64,000 nucleotides of DNA from Algoriphagus ornithinivorans (GTDB lineage Bacteria > Bacteroidota > Bacteroidia > Cytophagales > Cyclobacteriaceae). Within the stretch, counting starts at the first letter, position 1. Every line of letters starts with the position of its first letter. Shown here in pieces: positions 25,731-33,536 of this stretch. Position numbers and translations under genes: made by a program. The notes beneath the pieces were generated by a model. That model worked only from the letters and a program-made list of their open reading frames with translations. It did no database searches and was not told the DNA's origin. The stretch covers positions 124,001-188,000 of the forward strand of contig NZ_FOVW01000008.1 of NCBI RefSeq assembly GCF_900115305.1, in the 5' to 3' direction.

Positions 25731-25765
25731 AAAAAAGCTGACTTGAATAGAGTCAGCTTTTTTTG
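25731..25765 (+). terminator. Rho-independent terminator after tsf
   Basis: AAAAAAAGCTGAC and GTCAGCTTTTTTT arms make a strong hairpin with U-tract, possibly bidirectional for the convergent gene. Confidence 0.9.
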
Positions 25766-25792
25766 TTCGACTTGCTTTGTCTTACTGTCAAA

Positions 25793-26410
25793 TTACTTCA
25801 GCTTGAAACCAAGCCTATAATTGACCATCAGGTAATAGGGCCAATACCCAGAAAAGGAAGACATACTTACCCCTAAGGTATTTCTCCTGCTTTCATTTTT
25901 ACTTTGCCAATCAAACACAACCTGTGTGACATACCCTAAGCGGGCAAACCTCTCCACACTAATAATTCCTTCCATTTCTCCCTGTTCATTCTGAAACCAG
26001 CCACCAAATGAGGATTCTCCCCCATATTGAAAGGAGGGACCAAATCCCAAGCCGACTCTAAAATCCTTTGCGGTTCGAATCACATCATAATTCAATCTAA
26101 CATCGGTGAAAAGACTGGAGGAAAATGCATTTATGTTTTGACCGTCCAATTGAGGATTCCAAAATCTACCACTTCCATCAAACTCACCTACTACAGTAAA
26201 ATATGTAAGCGAGGGATTGATAGAAAATCTTTCAGAAGGATAAAAACTCAATTCGTTGATGAAATTAATTGCCCATTGACCCTGATTCCCTTCTATGGAA
26301 GGCCCAGCCCCAACTCGATAAATCAACTTATTACCTTTCTCTTCCTGACTAAAAGCCTTAAAAGACAGAAGAGTCATAACCAAGGCTACCAAAATTTTTT
26401 TCTGAAACAT
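25793..26410 (-). CDS. Outer-membrane beta-barrel-like protein, unknown function
   Basis: A 205-residue protein with a signal peptide (MFQKKILVALVMTLLSFKAFSQ). The mature part shows alternating hydrophobic strands with aromatic girdle residues (YRVGAGPSI, WAINFINELSFYPSERFSINPSLTYF, FRVGLGFGPSFQY) and a terminal aromatic strand (YYLMVNYRLGFKLK). That suggests a small eight-stranded barrel. It is convergent with tsf. The gene on the far side of the pgk/tsf scar is not an obvious paralogue. Confidence 0.65.
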   Translation of the reverse strand: MFQKKILVALVMTLLSFKAFSQEEKGNKLIYRVGAGPSIEGNQGQWAINFINELSFYPSERFSINPSLTYFTVVGEFDGSGRFWNPQLDGQNINAFSSSLFTDVRLNYDVIRTAKDFRVGLGFGPSFQYGGESSFGGWFQNEQGEMEGIISVERFARLGYVTQVVFDWQSKNESRRNTLGVSMSSFSGYWPYYLMVNYRLGFKLK

Positions 26411-26885
26411 GAATCTGTAATTTAAATCTTTAGTAAAGGTAACTAATCAAAGATTCTTTTGACATATTAATTCATACTTTTTCTTAGTTATAAAAAACAT
26501 ACACATGTAAACAGTATTTATTTATATTTTATATTCTTTTATTTATATAAAACTCAATTTAAAAACACCCTTAATTTTTTGATTCATCAAGTAAAAATGG
26601 TAATTCTGATGCTTTAGGGATTAATTAGATTAGCAACACATATTCAAATAGCAACAACAGTTCTCAACAGGAATTATAATAGAGGCTTAATTCAAGACCT
26701 AAACCAAGCTGTGCATTATTCAATTTGTGGTTATAACAATAAAGACTATGTGGACTATGCGGCTTATGTGGTTCAATAATTTTCCCGCAGATCAGCGCGG
26801 ATTGGATTCGCAAATTAGCACAAATTTTTTATTTAAGAATAATTGAACTCACCGTCCAAAAGGAGCAAATCCTGATTTAATGGGA
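26411..26885. other. A+T-rich gap with a short micro-repeat
   Basis: No gene is supportable here. At 26746-26772 three imperfect 9-mers occur (CTATGTGGA, CTATGCGGC, TTATGTGGT), followed by CCCGCAGATCAGCGCGGATTG and an A+T tail. This has the look of a dispersed intergenic element of Bacteroidota genomes. Otherwise I see nothing. Confidence 0.4.
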
Positions 26886-26919
26886 ATAAAAAAAAACGGC
26901 TGAGGTTATCCAGCCGTTT
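26886..26919 (-). terminator. Rho-independent terminator after the truncated pgk copy
   Basis: On the reverse strand AAACGGCTG and CAGCCGTTT arms are followed by nine or more T. It differs from the hairpins beyond the intact pgk gene. Confidence 0.85.
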
Positions 26920-26937
26920 CAAATAACTTCAGGTTTT

Positions 26938-27130
26938 TTATGGCTCTAGAGCTGCCACACCCGGAAGAACTTTCCCCTCCATATGCTCTAACAATGCCCC
27001 TCCACCGGTGGATACAAAGGAAACTGATTCTCCATAACCAAATTTATTGACCGCAGCCGCAGAGTCCCCTCCGCCAATCAAAGAGTAAGCTCCATTTTTA
27101 GTAGCCTGAGCCACCGCTTCTGCAATTATC
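26938..27130 (-). pseudogene. Truncated copy of the 3' end of pgk
   Basis: The reverse strand encodes [20 protein letters not shown]... to VAALEP-stop, the last ~63 residues of phosphoglycerate kinase, nearly identical in protein to the intact gene at 28926-30125. At the nucleotide level 26954-27069 is identical to 28942-29057 over 116 bases, while flanking parts differ at roughly one base in six to ten. The copy stops at about 27130, where the tsf fragment begins. It lacks the catalytic N-terminal domain and cannot be functional. Confidence 0.9.
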
Positions 27131-27277
27131 ATGGGTAAATTGAACAAGTTGTATAAAGAGAACACTTTACTCAGCCAATCTTTTGTAAAAGATAACTCTC
27201 AAACCATCGCTAAATACCTTGACGGAGTAAGTAAAGGAACGCCTGTCTCCGCATTCAACCGGATCTCTATCGGGTAA
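27131..27277 (+). pseudogene. Truncated, diverged copy of the 3' end of tsf
   Basis: An ATG-started frame of 48 codons ([19 protein letters not shown]... to RISIG-stop) matches the C-terminal module of EF-Ts at 25562-25708. Thirty-seven of 48 residues are identical, with many synonymous changes. The ATG replaces a Leu codon and coincides with the junction to the pgk fragment. The divergence suggests a copy from a related genome rather than a recent local duplication. Without the rest of EF-Ts it should be inactive. Confidence 0.85.
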
Positions 27278-27307
27278 TCCCAAACCCAGTTATCTAACAA
27301 AAATATA

Positions 27308-27330
27308 GCTGACATAAAGAGTCAGCCTTA
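27308..27330 (+). terminator. Remnant of the tsf terminator
   Basis: GCTGAC...GTCAGC with loop ATAAAGA, then CTTATT, resembles the hairpin after the intact tsf gene but has lost its clean T run. Confidence 0.5.
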
Positions 27331-27345
27331 TTAATTTTACCTAAT

Positions 27346-27900
27346 TCAATTTAACTTTTTCCCCAAGGGATAAGAAAGTCCAAGGAGGTTACGCATAAAA
27401 CCATCACCGAAAAGGCTATGATCAGTGAACAATAATACCTCCGAATTCCCAAATTCTATTAATGGATAGTTTATTCGAGTATAAACACCGAAACTTGGTG
27501 CTGAAACAGTCGCATAATCTCCTCCAGGGGCTGCACGAAGATGGAGAGTTGAAATCAACAAAACCCCTCCTCCAATCCTTAATGGCTTTTTGGCGATTCT
27601 CCACTCAGTCTTCCACATCTTTCCAGCAGAAATCATTGCAGACCAGCGTTTATAGCTATGATAATTCAACTCTGATAATTCATCGTTAGAAAACTTATCA
27701 ACATACAAACCAATCTGCCATGGATTATCAATAGAAGCAAACCTAAAAACTCCCCCTAATCCTCCTCCAAAAACAGACTCGCCATTTGGAAGGTCTGATT
27801 GTACTCCAAAACGGGCTTGCAGGTTGAATGAAGGCAGATTTTGAGAAAATAGACTTCCGACAATCATGAATGCAATTGCTGTAAAAATAACTGTTTTCAT
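27346..27900 (-). CDS. Exported beta-barrel-like protein, unknown function
   Basis: A 184-residue protein with a signal peptide (TVIFTAIAFMIVGSLFSQ). Strand-rich text follows: FNLQARFGVQSDLPNGESVFGGGLGGVFRF, WSAMISAGKMWKTEWRI, YPLIEF, and a terminal NLLGLSYPLGKKLN. It probably forms a small outer-membrane barrel. It directly follows the frameshifted lipoprotein frame, whose stop abuts its start. It lies between the truncated tsf copy and intact pgk, so it may have arrived with that segment. Confidence 0.55.
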   Translation of the reverse strand: MKTVIFTAIAFMIVGSLFSQNLPSFNLQARFGVQSDLPNGESVFGGGLGGVFRFASIDNPWQIGLYVDKFSNDELSELNYHSYKRWSAMISAGKMWKTEWRIAKKPLRIGGGVLLISTLHLRAAPGGDYATVSAPSFGVYTRINYPLIEFGNSEVLLFTDHSLFGDGFMRNLLGLSYPLGKKLN

Positions 27901-28498
27901 TAGATAGTAATTTCAGGAACTAACAAAAACTCAAACTTATTTAGTTTTTCTATTCCATAGGATTTATTTTGATGAGTCTCTGATCCAAAGCCTTTATCCC
28001 GAAAAGGATCAATAATAGTACCACACCTATTAAATGTTGCGTTACCATGAACTTGAGATCTTTGCCACCCTCCAATTGTTAACTCTTGAGTTATTTCTGT
28101 ATTAGTATTCCCCGATTCATCAGTTTTTATTTTAACGACTGCATTGTATTCCTCCTTTCCTGACCAAGGTCTCCTATTAAACACCACAAAAGCCAAATCT
28201 ACCTGTCGGTTTTGCCAATTATTAACCAAAAAAGATGAAGGACTTGTAATCCATCGCTGGTCCTTCGCTGCCCCTCTAGTAACTTCAGCTTCAAAAAAGG
28301 GTCTATTTTCATATGCGCTACCTCCTGGATTAGTCCCTAAAACTACAACAACTGTCATTCGGTCTGGATGAGGCCATGCTCACAAAACTCCGGATCTAAG
28401 ATTTCAAGGGTATTGGTGAGATCCGTACCGGTGATTTCTTGCCCATGCTCTTGACAGGAACTAATCCCAATCCTACAAAAGAAGATAGATTTTTTCAT
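27900..28498 (-). pseudogene. Lipoprotein gene apparently split by a frameshift
   Basis: The reverse strand starts at 28498 with MKKSIFFCRIGISSCQEHG, a lipoprotein signal, and runs 47 codons to a TGA at 28355. The next frame begins at an overlapping ATG (28358), MTVVVVLGTNPGGSAYEN..., and runs 152 codons to 27900. That second frame opens inside a beta strand, without a signal, and extends upstream of its ATG as AWPHPDR before a stop. A one-base indel near 28360-28395 would join them into a ~200-residue lipoprotein. The alternative is two coupled small proteins. Confidence 0.55.
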
Positions 28499-28925
28499 AA
28501 AAGTTTGATTAAAAGATTAAGTAATCAATAATAAGAACCGAAATAAACTAAAACAAATATTTTCGTTGAAAACTTACTTTTATCTTAGTTTTATATCTAA
28601 TTCTTATTTATTTAAAAAATTTGTTTAGATATTTCAGAATTAAAAACACTACCTGTTCCAAAAATCACTTCTTCTATTTATCCCCCAGCATACGAAAAGG
28701 ACTAGAATAGTTTAACTATCTCTCCGTTACATAGTATTTCTATAAGGTAATAATTCCGAATTAAATGATTACAAACCCTTCTTGATTCCTCTAGAAGGGT
28801 TTTCTTTAGATTCTCATAGAAAAAGGTCCCTGTTTCCAGAGACCTTTTTTCATTTTCACCTTCATAAACAAAAGAAATTAGATGACTATTTTCTATTATC
28901 TAAAATCTGGAGTCTTGATTCTATC
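28499..28925. other. Intergenic region with two hairpins
   Basis: About 430 nt without a supportable gene. A plus-strand terminator-like hairpin lies at 28774-28801 (AACCCTTCT...AGAAGGGTT then TTCTTT). A second hairpin at 28820-28850 (AAAAAGGTC...GACCTTTTTT) can end transcription on both strands, probably serving pgk. The part at 28499-28770 is A+T-rich and may hold the promoter of the split lipoprotein gene. Confidence 0.6.
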
Positions 28926-30125
28926 TTAGGGTTCCAATGCAGCCACACCCGGAAGAACTTTCCCCTCCATATGCTCTAACAATGCCCCTCCACCGGTGGA
29001 TACAAAGGAAACTGATTCTCCATAACCAAATTTATTGACCGCAGCCGCAGAGTCCCCACCGCCAATCAATGAATAGGCTCCGTTTTTAGTAGCCTGAGCT
29101 ACTGCTTCTGCAATTGCTTTGGTTCCCTTATCAAAAGAATCCATTTCAAATACGCCCATAGGACCATTCCAAAGAATAGTTTTGGACTTTAATACAGTCT
29201 CAGCAAAAAGTTCACGGGTTTTAGGCCCAATATCCAAGCCCATCCATCCATCAGGAATCTCACCACTCCTAGCCATTCCCTGCTCTGCATCATTTGCAAA
29301 AGCTTTTGAAATCACTGTGTCGACAGGAAGGATTAAATTCACTCCTTTAGCTTTTGCCTTTTCCATCAATTCCAAGACAAAATCCATCTTGTCTGCCTCC
29401 AATAGAGAATCACCAATTGTACCTCCCTGAGCTTTGGCAAATGTATAGGACATGCCTCCACCTATGATCAGGTTGTCTACTTTGTCCAATAAACGCTCAA
29501 TGATCAAAATCTTATCAGAGATCTTAGCTCCTCCCATTATAGCAGTATATGGGCGCTCTGGATTACCCAATACCATATCTGCATTCTTCAATTCAGATAA
29601 CATCAAATAACCACAAACTCTGATGTCAAAATACTGGGCTATTACTGCTGTGGAAGCGTGCGCTCTATGGGCTGTACCAAAGGCATCATTCACATAAATA
29701 TCTCCCAAGTGAGCTAGTTTCTTGGCAAATTCCTCATCACCTTTTTCTTCTTCTTTGTAGAATCGTAGGTTTTCAAGAAGCAATACCTCTCCCCCTTTCA
29801 ATCCCTCTGCTATATTTTTAGCTTCATCCCCTATGCAATCAGGAGCAAATTTTACGGACCTGCCCAAAGCTTTTTCCAGAGCAACAACAATATGTCTTAA
29901 TGAAAACTTATCCTCAGGACCAGACTTTGGTCTGCCTAAGTGAGACATCAAAATCACAGCTCCACCATCTTTCAAAATCTTATTTATGGTAGGCACTGCA
30001 GCCTGAATTCGGGTATCATCTGTGACATTATTATTATCATCCAAAGGCACATTAAAATCTACCCGGATTAATGCTTTTTTTCCTTCGAAACTGAGGTTAT
30101 CTACATTCTTGATTCTTGGATTCAT
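28926..30125 (-). CDS. pgk: Phosphoglycerate kinase
   Basis: A 399-residue glycolytic enzyme transferring phosphate from 1,3-bisphosphoglycerate to ADP. It has the N-terminal substrate segment [49 protein letters not shown], and the nucleotide-binding GGGDSAAAV near the end. Length is normal and the gene is intact. Its last 200 bases are partly duplicated at 26938-27130. It stands alone, transcribed leftward. Confidence 0.96.
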   Translation of the reverse strand: MNPRIKNVDNLSFEGKKALIRVDFNVPLDDNNNVTDDTRIQAAVPTINKILKDGGAVILMSHLGRPKSGPEDKFSLRHIVVALEKALGRSVKFAPDCIGDEAKNIAEGLKGGEVLLLENLRFYKEEEKGDEEFAKKLAHLGDIYVNDAFGTAHRAHASTAVIAQYFDIRVCGYLMLSELKNADMVLGNPERPYTAIMGGAKISDKILIIERLLDKVDNLIIGGGMSYTFAKAQGGTIGDSLLEADKMDFVLELMEKAKAKGVNLILPVDTVISKAFANDAEQGMARSGEIPDGWMGLDIGPKTRELFAETVLKSKTILWNGPMGVFEMDSFDKGTKAIAEAVAQATKNGAYSLIGGGDSAAAVNKFGYGESVSFVSTGGGALLEHMEGKVLPGVAALEP

Positions 30126-30236
30126 AAAATTGAATTGAATTAATTTTCAAAATATCATCAAAATAGGCCTGAATTTATCAAAGTTTCAGGCAAAAAGCGA
30201 CTTTCTAGAATGATGAATTTGTAAAGTGGACTGTTT

Positions 30237-31199
30237 TTACTTGGCTGCAGCTCGATTCAGTCTATCGTTAATCGCCTTGCCAAGTCCCTGATCTGGCATT
30301 CTTTCAGCCAAAATCAAATCCAAGTCTAGCTCATCCAAAGCTCTCATTGCAGCAAAAAGATTTTGAGCAGCTTCCTTTAAATCCCCTTTTTCACTCAACA
30401 TCATTTGGGATTCTATTGGCATGTTAGAGAAGATCCGCTGAAGACTAAGAATTCCAATTCGCTTCTTATCATGCTTGTGATCTTGGATCAATTGATCCAA
30501 ATCTCCAAGAATAAAAGGTTTGCTTGGAGCATAATGACTTTCTAACAAACCCGGTGCAGCTGGATTACTTGAACTGTGGGTTTTAATTTGAACTGACCCG
30601 ACTAGCGCTTCGATATCCCGAACATCCAATCCACCTAGCCGGTAGATAAATATTTGATCATCTTCTATGCCAACGATCGTACTTTCTAAACCTACTCTAC
30701 AGGCACCTCCGTCCAAGATATAGGGAATCTGATCACCCAATTGCTTTTGAACATGCTCAGGCCTTGTCGGACTGATATAACCAAATGGATTAGCACTGGG
30801 AGCAGCTAAAGGAAATTCCAGGCTTTTTAAAAGTTCCAAAGTTAATGGGTGTGAAGGAATTCGAACAGCAACTCTATCCAAACCCGAAGTGACTAAGTCC
30901 GGAACAATGGATTCTCTTGGGAGCAATAAAGTCAAAGGCCCTGGCCAAAACTCATCGGCTAGGATTTTTAATTTCTCAGGAATTTCGAGCACCCATCTTT
31001 TGATCTTCTCCATTGAATCAGAGTGTATTATCAAAGGATCAAAGGAGGGTCTTTTTTTAGTTTCAAAAATGGAAGCCACTGCATCGGGATTTAATGCATT
31101 TCCTGCTAAGCCATAAACCGTTTCAGTTGGAATACCTACCAGCTTTCCTGCCTCCAATAAGGACTTAGCATGAATAATATCTTTCCCGATTTCAGCCAT
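30237..31199 (-). CDS. L-threonylcarbamoyladenylate synthase (Sua5/YrdC/YwlC)
   Basis: A 320-residue protein that makes threonylcarbamoyl-AMP from Thr, bicarbonate and ATP for the t6A37 tRNA modification. The YrdC domain (1-~200) has GIPTETVYGLAGNALNP, KKRPSFDPLIIH, APSANPFGYISPT and LESTIVG. A C-terminal Sua5 domain (~225-320, ILSLQRIF...GLGKAINDRLNRAA) makes it the long Sua5 form. It is one base from the TPR lipoprotein gene. Confidence 0.92.
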   Translation of the reverse strand: MAEIGKDIIHAKSLLEAGKLVGIPTETVYGLAGNALNPDAVASIFETKKRPSFDPLIIHSDSMEKIKRWVLEIPEKLKILADEFWPGPLTLLLPRESIVPDLVTSGLDRVAVRIPSHPLTLELLKSLEFPLAAPSANPFGYISPTRPEHVQKQLGDQIPYILDGGACRVGLESTIVGIEDDQIFIYRLGGLDVRDIEALVGSVQIKTHSSSNPAAPGLLESHYAPSKPFILGDLDQLIQDHKHDKKRIGILSLQRIFSNMPIESQMMLSEKGDLKEAAQNLFAAMRALDELDLDLILAERMPDQGLGKAINDRLNRAAAK

Positions 31200-31913
31200 T
31201 TAATTGCAAAAATCGTCAATCCAGGACTTAGCATCTGTATAACCCAAAGACAGAGCCATTTTTAGGTCAGCACAGCCTTCTTCTTTTTCACTCTCACCCA
31301 AGGCACTCATTCTGGTTACACCCAAAAGGTAATACGCAGCTCCATTTCTACCATCTAAATTGACGGCATTGGTAAGGGACTCCATGGCACCAATTGGATC
31401 ATTATTCCCAATTTGAGCTTTACCTCTATTGAAGTAAACTAAAGCTTGGTTGGGGTTCACTTGAAGAGCAGCGTCAAAATCCAAAATAGCGTCTTCATAA
31501 GCCTCCATTCCCAAAAGAGCCAATCCTCTATTATAATAAATATCCGTCTGAGAAGGGTCTAAGCCATTTGCCATGTTGTAGTCAGAAACTGCCTCTTTGA
31601 AATTCCCCAATTCCAAATTGGAGTTTGCCCGATTAAACCACGGCTTATATGAGCTGGAGTCAACTTCTATTGCTTCGGTAAAAACAGGAATAGCTTCTTG
31701 ATATTTCTGTTGTTGAAAAAATGCGACTCCCTTGGCGTTGAGGGCAGTTGCATTGGATGGGTTTTGTTCCAGCGCTCGATCGAAATAAGAAATGGCCTCA
31801 GCCCAAGCTTGACCATCCATTTTTTCCATTCCAGCCTGCATCAATTCCTCTTCGCTAGGGCTGCAACTAATTAGAATAAAAGCTAAAAAGCCTAGTAAAT
31901 ATAAGTTTCTCAC
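31200..31913 (-). CDS. TPR-repeat lipoprotein
   Basis: A 237-residue lipoprotein (LGFLAFILISC, Cys17) with five or more tetratricopeptide repeats (AWAEAISYFDRALEQNPSN, YQEAIPVFTEAIEVDSSS, FKEAVSDYNMANGLDPSQ, YEDAILDFDAALQVNPNQ) and a final Cys-containing segment. TPRs mediate protein contacts, and the location should be periplasmic at a lipid-anchored face. It lies head to tail with the Sua5 gene, whose ATG abuts its stop region. The partner is unknown. Confidence 0.85.
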   Translation of the reverse strand: MRNLYLLGFLAFILISCSPSEEELMQAGMEKMDGQAWAEAISYFDRALEQNPSNATALNAKGVAFFQQQKYQEAIPVFTEAIEVDSSSYKPWFNRANSNLELGNFKEAVSDYNMANGLDPSQTDIYYNRGLALLGMEAYEDAILDFDAALQVNPNQALVYFNRGKAQIGNNDPIGAMESLTNAVNLDGRNGAAYYLLGVTRMSALGESEKEEGCADLKMALSLGYTDAKSWIDDFCN

Positions 31914-31945
31914 GTGATTCTGATTTAAGGCGCAAAGATAGGGAA

Positions 31946-32386
31946 TCAGGCCTGTTTTTCAGGATTAAAAGCCAATTTAGCTCTATAAATTTCAGGAACT
32001 GGGGTAGGTTTCATGGTTTTCATGTCTACCGAAACCATGGTGCAGATACATTTAGCAAATAGGATCTGTTGTCCTGATTTATCATTTCCAACCAAATATT
32101 GCTCTAAGACAAAAGAACTATTCCCGATTCTTACACATTTCACGAAAGCCTTAACTTCATCTTCCAAGTGAATGGGCTTGAAATAGTCCATTTCAATCCT
32201 AGCAACCACTGTACCTACTTCCATGATATTCCAGCCACATCTGCTATGCAAAAAATCAGCTCTGGAATGCTCAAAATAATTAAAATATACGCCGTTATTG
32301 ACATGCATGTACCCATCAATATCCGAGAAGCGGATTTGAATTGGGGTAGAAAAATCAAACTCTTTCAAGAGATGATCAATTTCCAT
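31946..32386 (-). CDS. Acyl-CoA thioesterase, hotdog fold (4HBT/YbgC type)
   Basis: A 146-residue enzyme. The motif IQIRFSDIDGYMHVNNGVYFNYFEHSR holds the catalytic Asp of the 4-hydroxybenzoyl-CoA thioesterase family, and EMDYFKPIHLEDEV is the next conserved strand. It hydrolyses acyl-CoA or acyl-ACP thioesters, the exact acyl group being unknown. It lies 4 nt after the NUDIX gene within a leftward run. Confidence 0.88.
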   Translation of the reverse strand: MEIDHLLKEFDFSTPIQIRFSDIDGYMHVNNGVYFNYFEHSRADFLHSRCGWNIMEVGTVVARIEMDYFKPIHLEDEVKAFVKCVRIGNSSFVLEQYLVGNDKSGQQILFAKCICTMVSVDMKTMKPTPVPEIYRAKLAFNPEKQA

Positions 32387-32390
32387 ATAC

Positions 32391-32942
32391 TCAAAGTAAG
32401 ATTTCTGATTTACTGGTTTTTTCCAACATTCTCAGGATGGAAGGATTGTATCCGATCATATCCACGACAGAATCAAAAGTAAACCAAGCTAGAGAAACAC
32501 TTTCATTGCTAATCACCAATTTATCTGTCAGGTCGGCTTCAATCATAAAGCGAACATCATAATGAAAATGCTCTGGTACATGCGGTCTTTCAGGGATGAT
32601 ATGCTTATCAAGGTCAAAAATGCTGTTTTCTACCAGGCGAAGATTTTTCAAACCACTCTCCTCCTCAGCTTCTTTCAGGGCAACCTCCATTAGATTTTCA
32701 TTCCCATCTGCATGTCCTCCTAACTGCAACCATCTACCTAGCTTTTTGTGAAGCGTCAAAAGGGTATGGGTTCGATCAGGGTTTACGATCCAGGAAGAGG
32801 CTGTAAAATGACCAGCCAATCGCTCTCTATTAAAGGCTAATGGATCTTCTGTCAGTTGAATAAAATCCTGAATAAAAGCCGACTCCTCCTCGTAGGGAGT
32901 TCGGTATTTTTCGAGTTGTTCTTTAAGTGTTATTCTGTCCAT
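32391..32942 (-). CDS. NUDIX hydrolase
   Basis: A 183-residue protein with the Nudix box GGHADGNENLMEVALKEAEEESGL. It matches GX5EX7REUXEEXGU except that the usual Arg is Lys, a tolerated change. It would hydrolyse a nucleoside diphosphate linked to a moiety X, with the substrate not predictable. It abuts the next gene by one base and has an N-terminal helical segment before the fold (~1-45). Confidence 0.88.
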   Translation of the reverse strand: MDRITLKEQLEKYRTPYEEESAFIQDFIQLTEDPLAFNRERLAGHFTASSWIVNPDRTHTLLTLHKKLGRWLQLGGHADGNENLMEVALKEAEEESGLKNLRLVENSIFDLDKHIIPERPHVPEHFHYDVRFMIEADLTDKLVISNESVSLAWFTFDSVVDMIGYNPSILRMLEKTSKSEILL

Positions 32943-33535
32943 CAGGTAGCATTGAATAATCGATCCATCAATTGGTCGAAGGGTTTCGCATTTTGGTATA
33001 GCCTATCCGAATAGACAGTCACCAATAATTTTAGGTAGCTGGGTTGATTGTCAATAGTCACCTTTTCTATGCTGACATTCCCATATAACTGAGAAATCAG
33101 CTCATTTTCCGCAGGAGCTTGCAAGGGAGGCTTGAGGTAAAACTTTTCGGTAGACTTCACCTGTTCATTGATTTCCTCTAATTTCCTATCCAAACTCACC
33201 TGCTGATATCCCAAAGCTAAGACTCGTCGGGAGAAAGCCAAGAAAAGATTGGAAAAAGATTTTTGCGTCAAAGGGGAATCATAGGTTACCGCAAAGCCAT
33301 TTGCATAAGGAGATTGGAATATGTGTACTTGAGGACTGGCGTTGATTTGCGATCTTTTGAGATGATAATTTTTATAAATCAAATTCATCAAGGTATTGCC
33401 CTCATCTGAGTCCAACCAAGCATCAATTTCCTCCAGATCTTCTGTCTTGACTGCAAAATTCTCCTTGTAGTTAACCGGAGTTTTACCCGATCCTTTAAAG
33501 ACCTTTCCTAACAAATCATCCAGAAAATTACCCAT
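32942..33535 (-). CDS. Conserved hypothetical protein, 197 aa
   Basis: A soluble protein beginning MGNFLDDLLGKVFKGSGK, with mixed alpha/beta sequence and no signal, membrane or recognised catalytic motif. It sits between recQ (1 nt) and the NUDIX gene (1-nt overlap), so it is co-transcribed with DNA-repair or nucleotide-related genes. A function there is only guessable. The coding frame is convincing because of the tight packing. Confidence 0.7.
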   Translation of the reverse strand: MGNFLDDLLGKVFKGSGKTPVNYKENFAVKTEDLEEIDAWLDSDEGNTLMNLIYKNYHLKRSQINASPQVHIFQSPYANGFAVTYDSPLTQKSFSNLFLAFSRRVLALGYQQVSLDRKLEEINEQVKSTEKFYLKPPLQAPAENELISQLYGNVSIEKVTIDNQPSYLKLLVTVYSDRLYQNAKPFDQLMDRLFNAT

Positions 33536-33536
33536 A

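Noticed and set aside
26938..27165. Possible short functional phosphoglycerate kinase protein
   Set aside because: It lacks the whole N-terminal domain and most of the C-terminal domain; its first residues are read from antisense of the tsf fragment.
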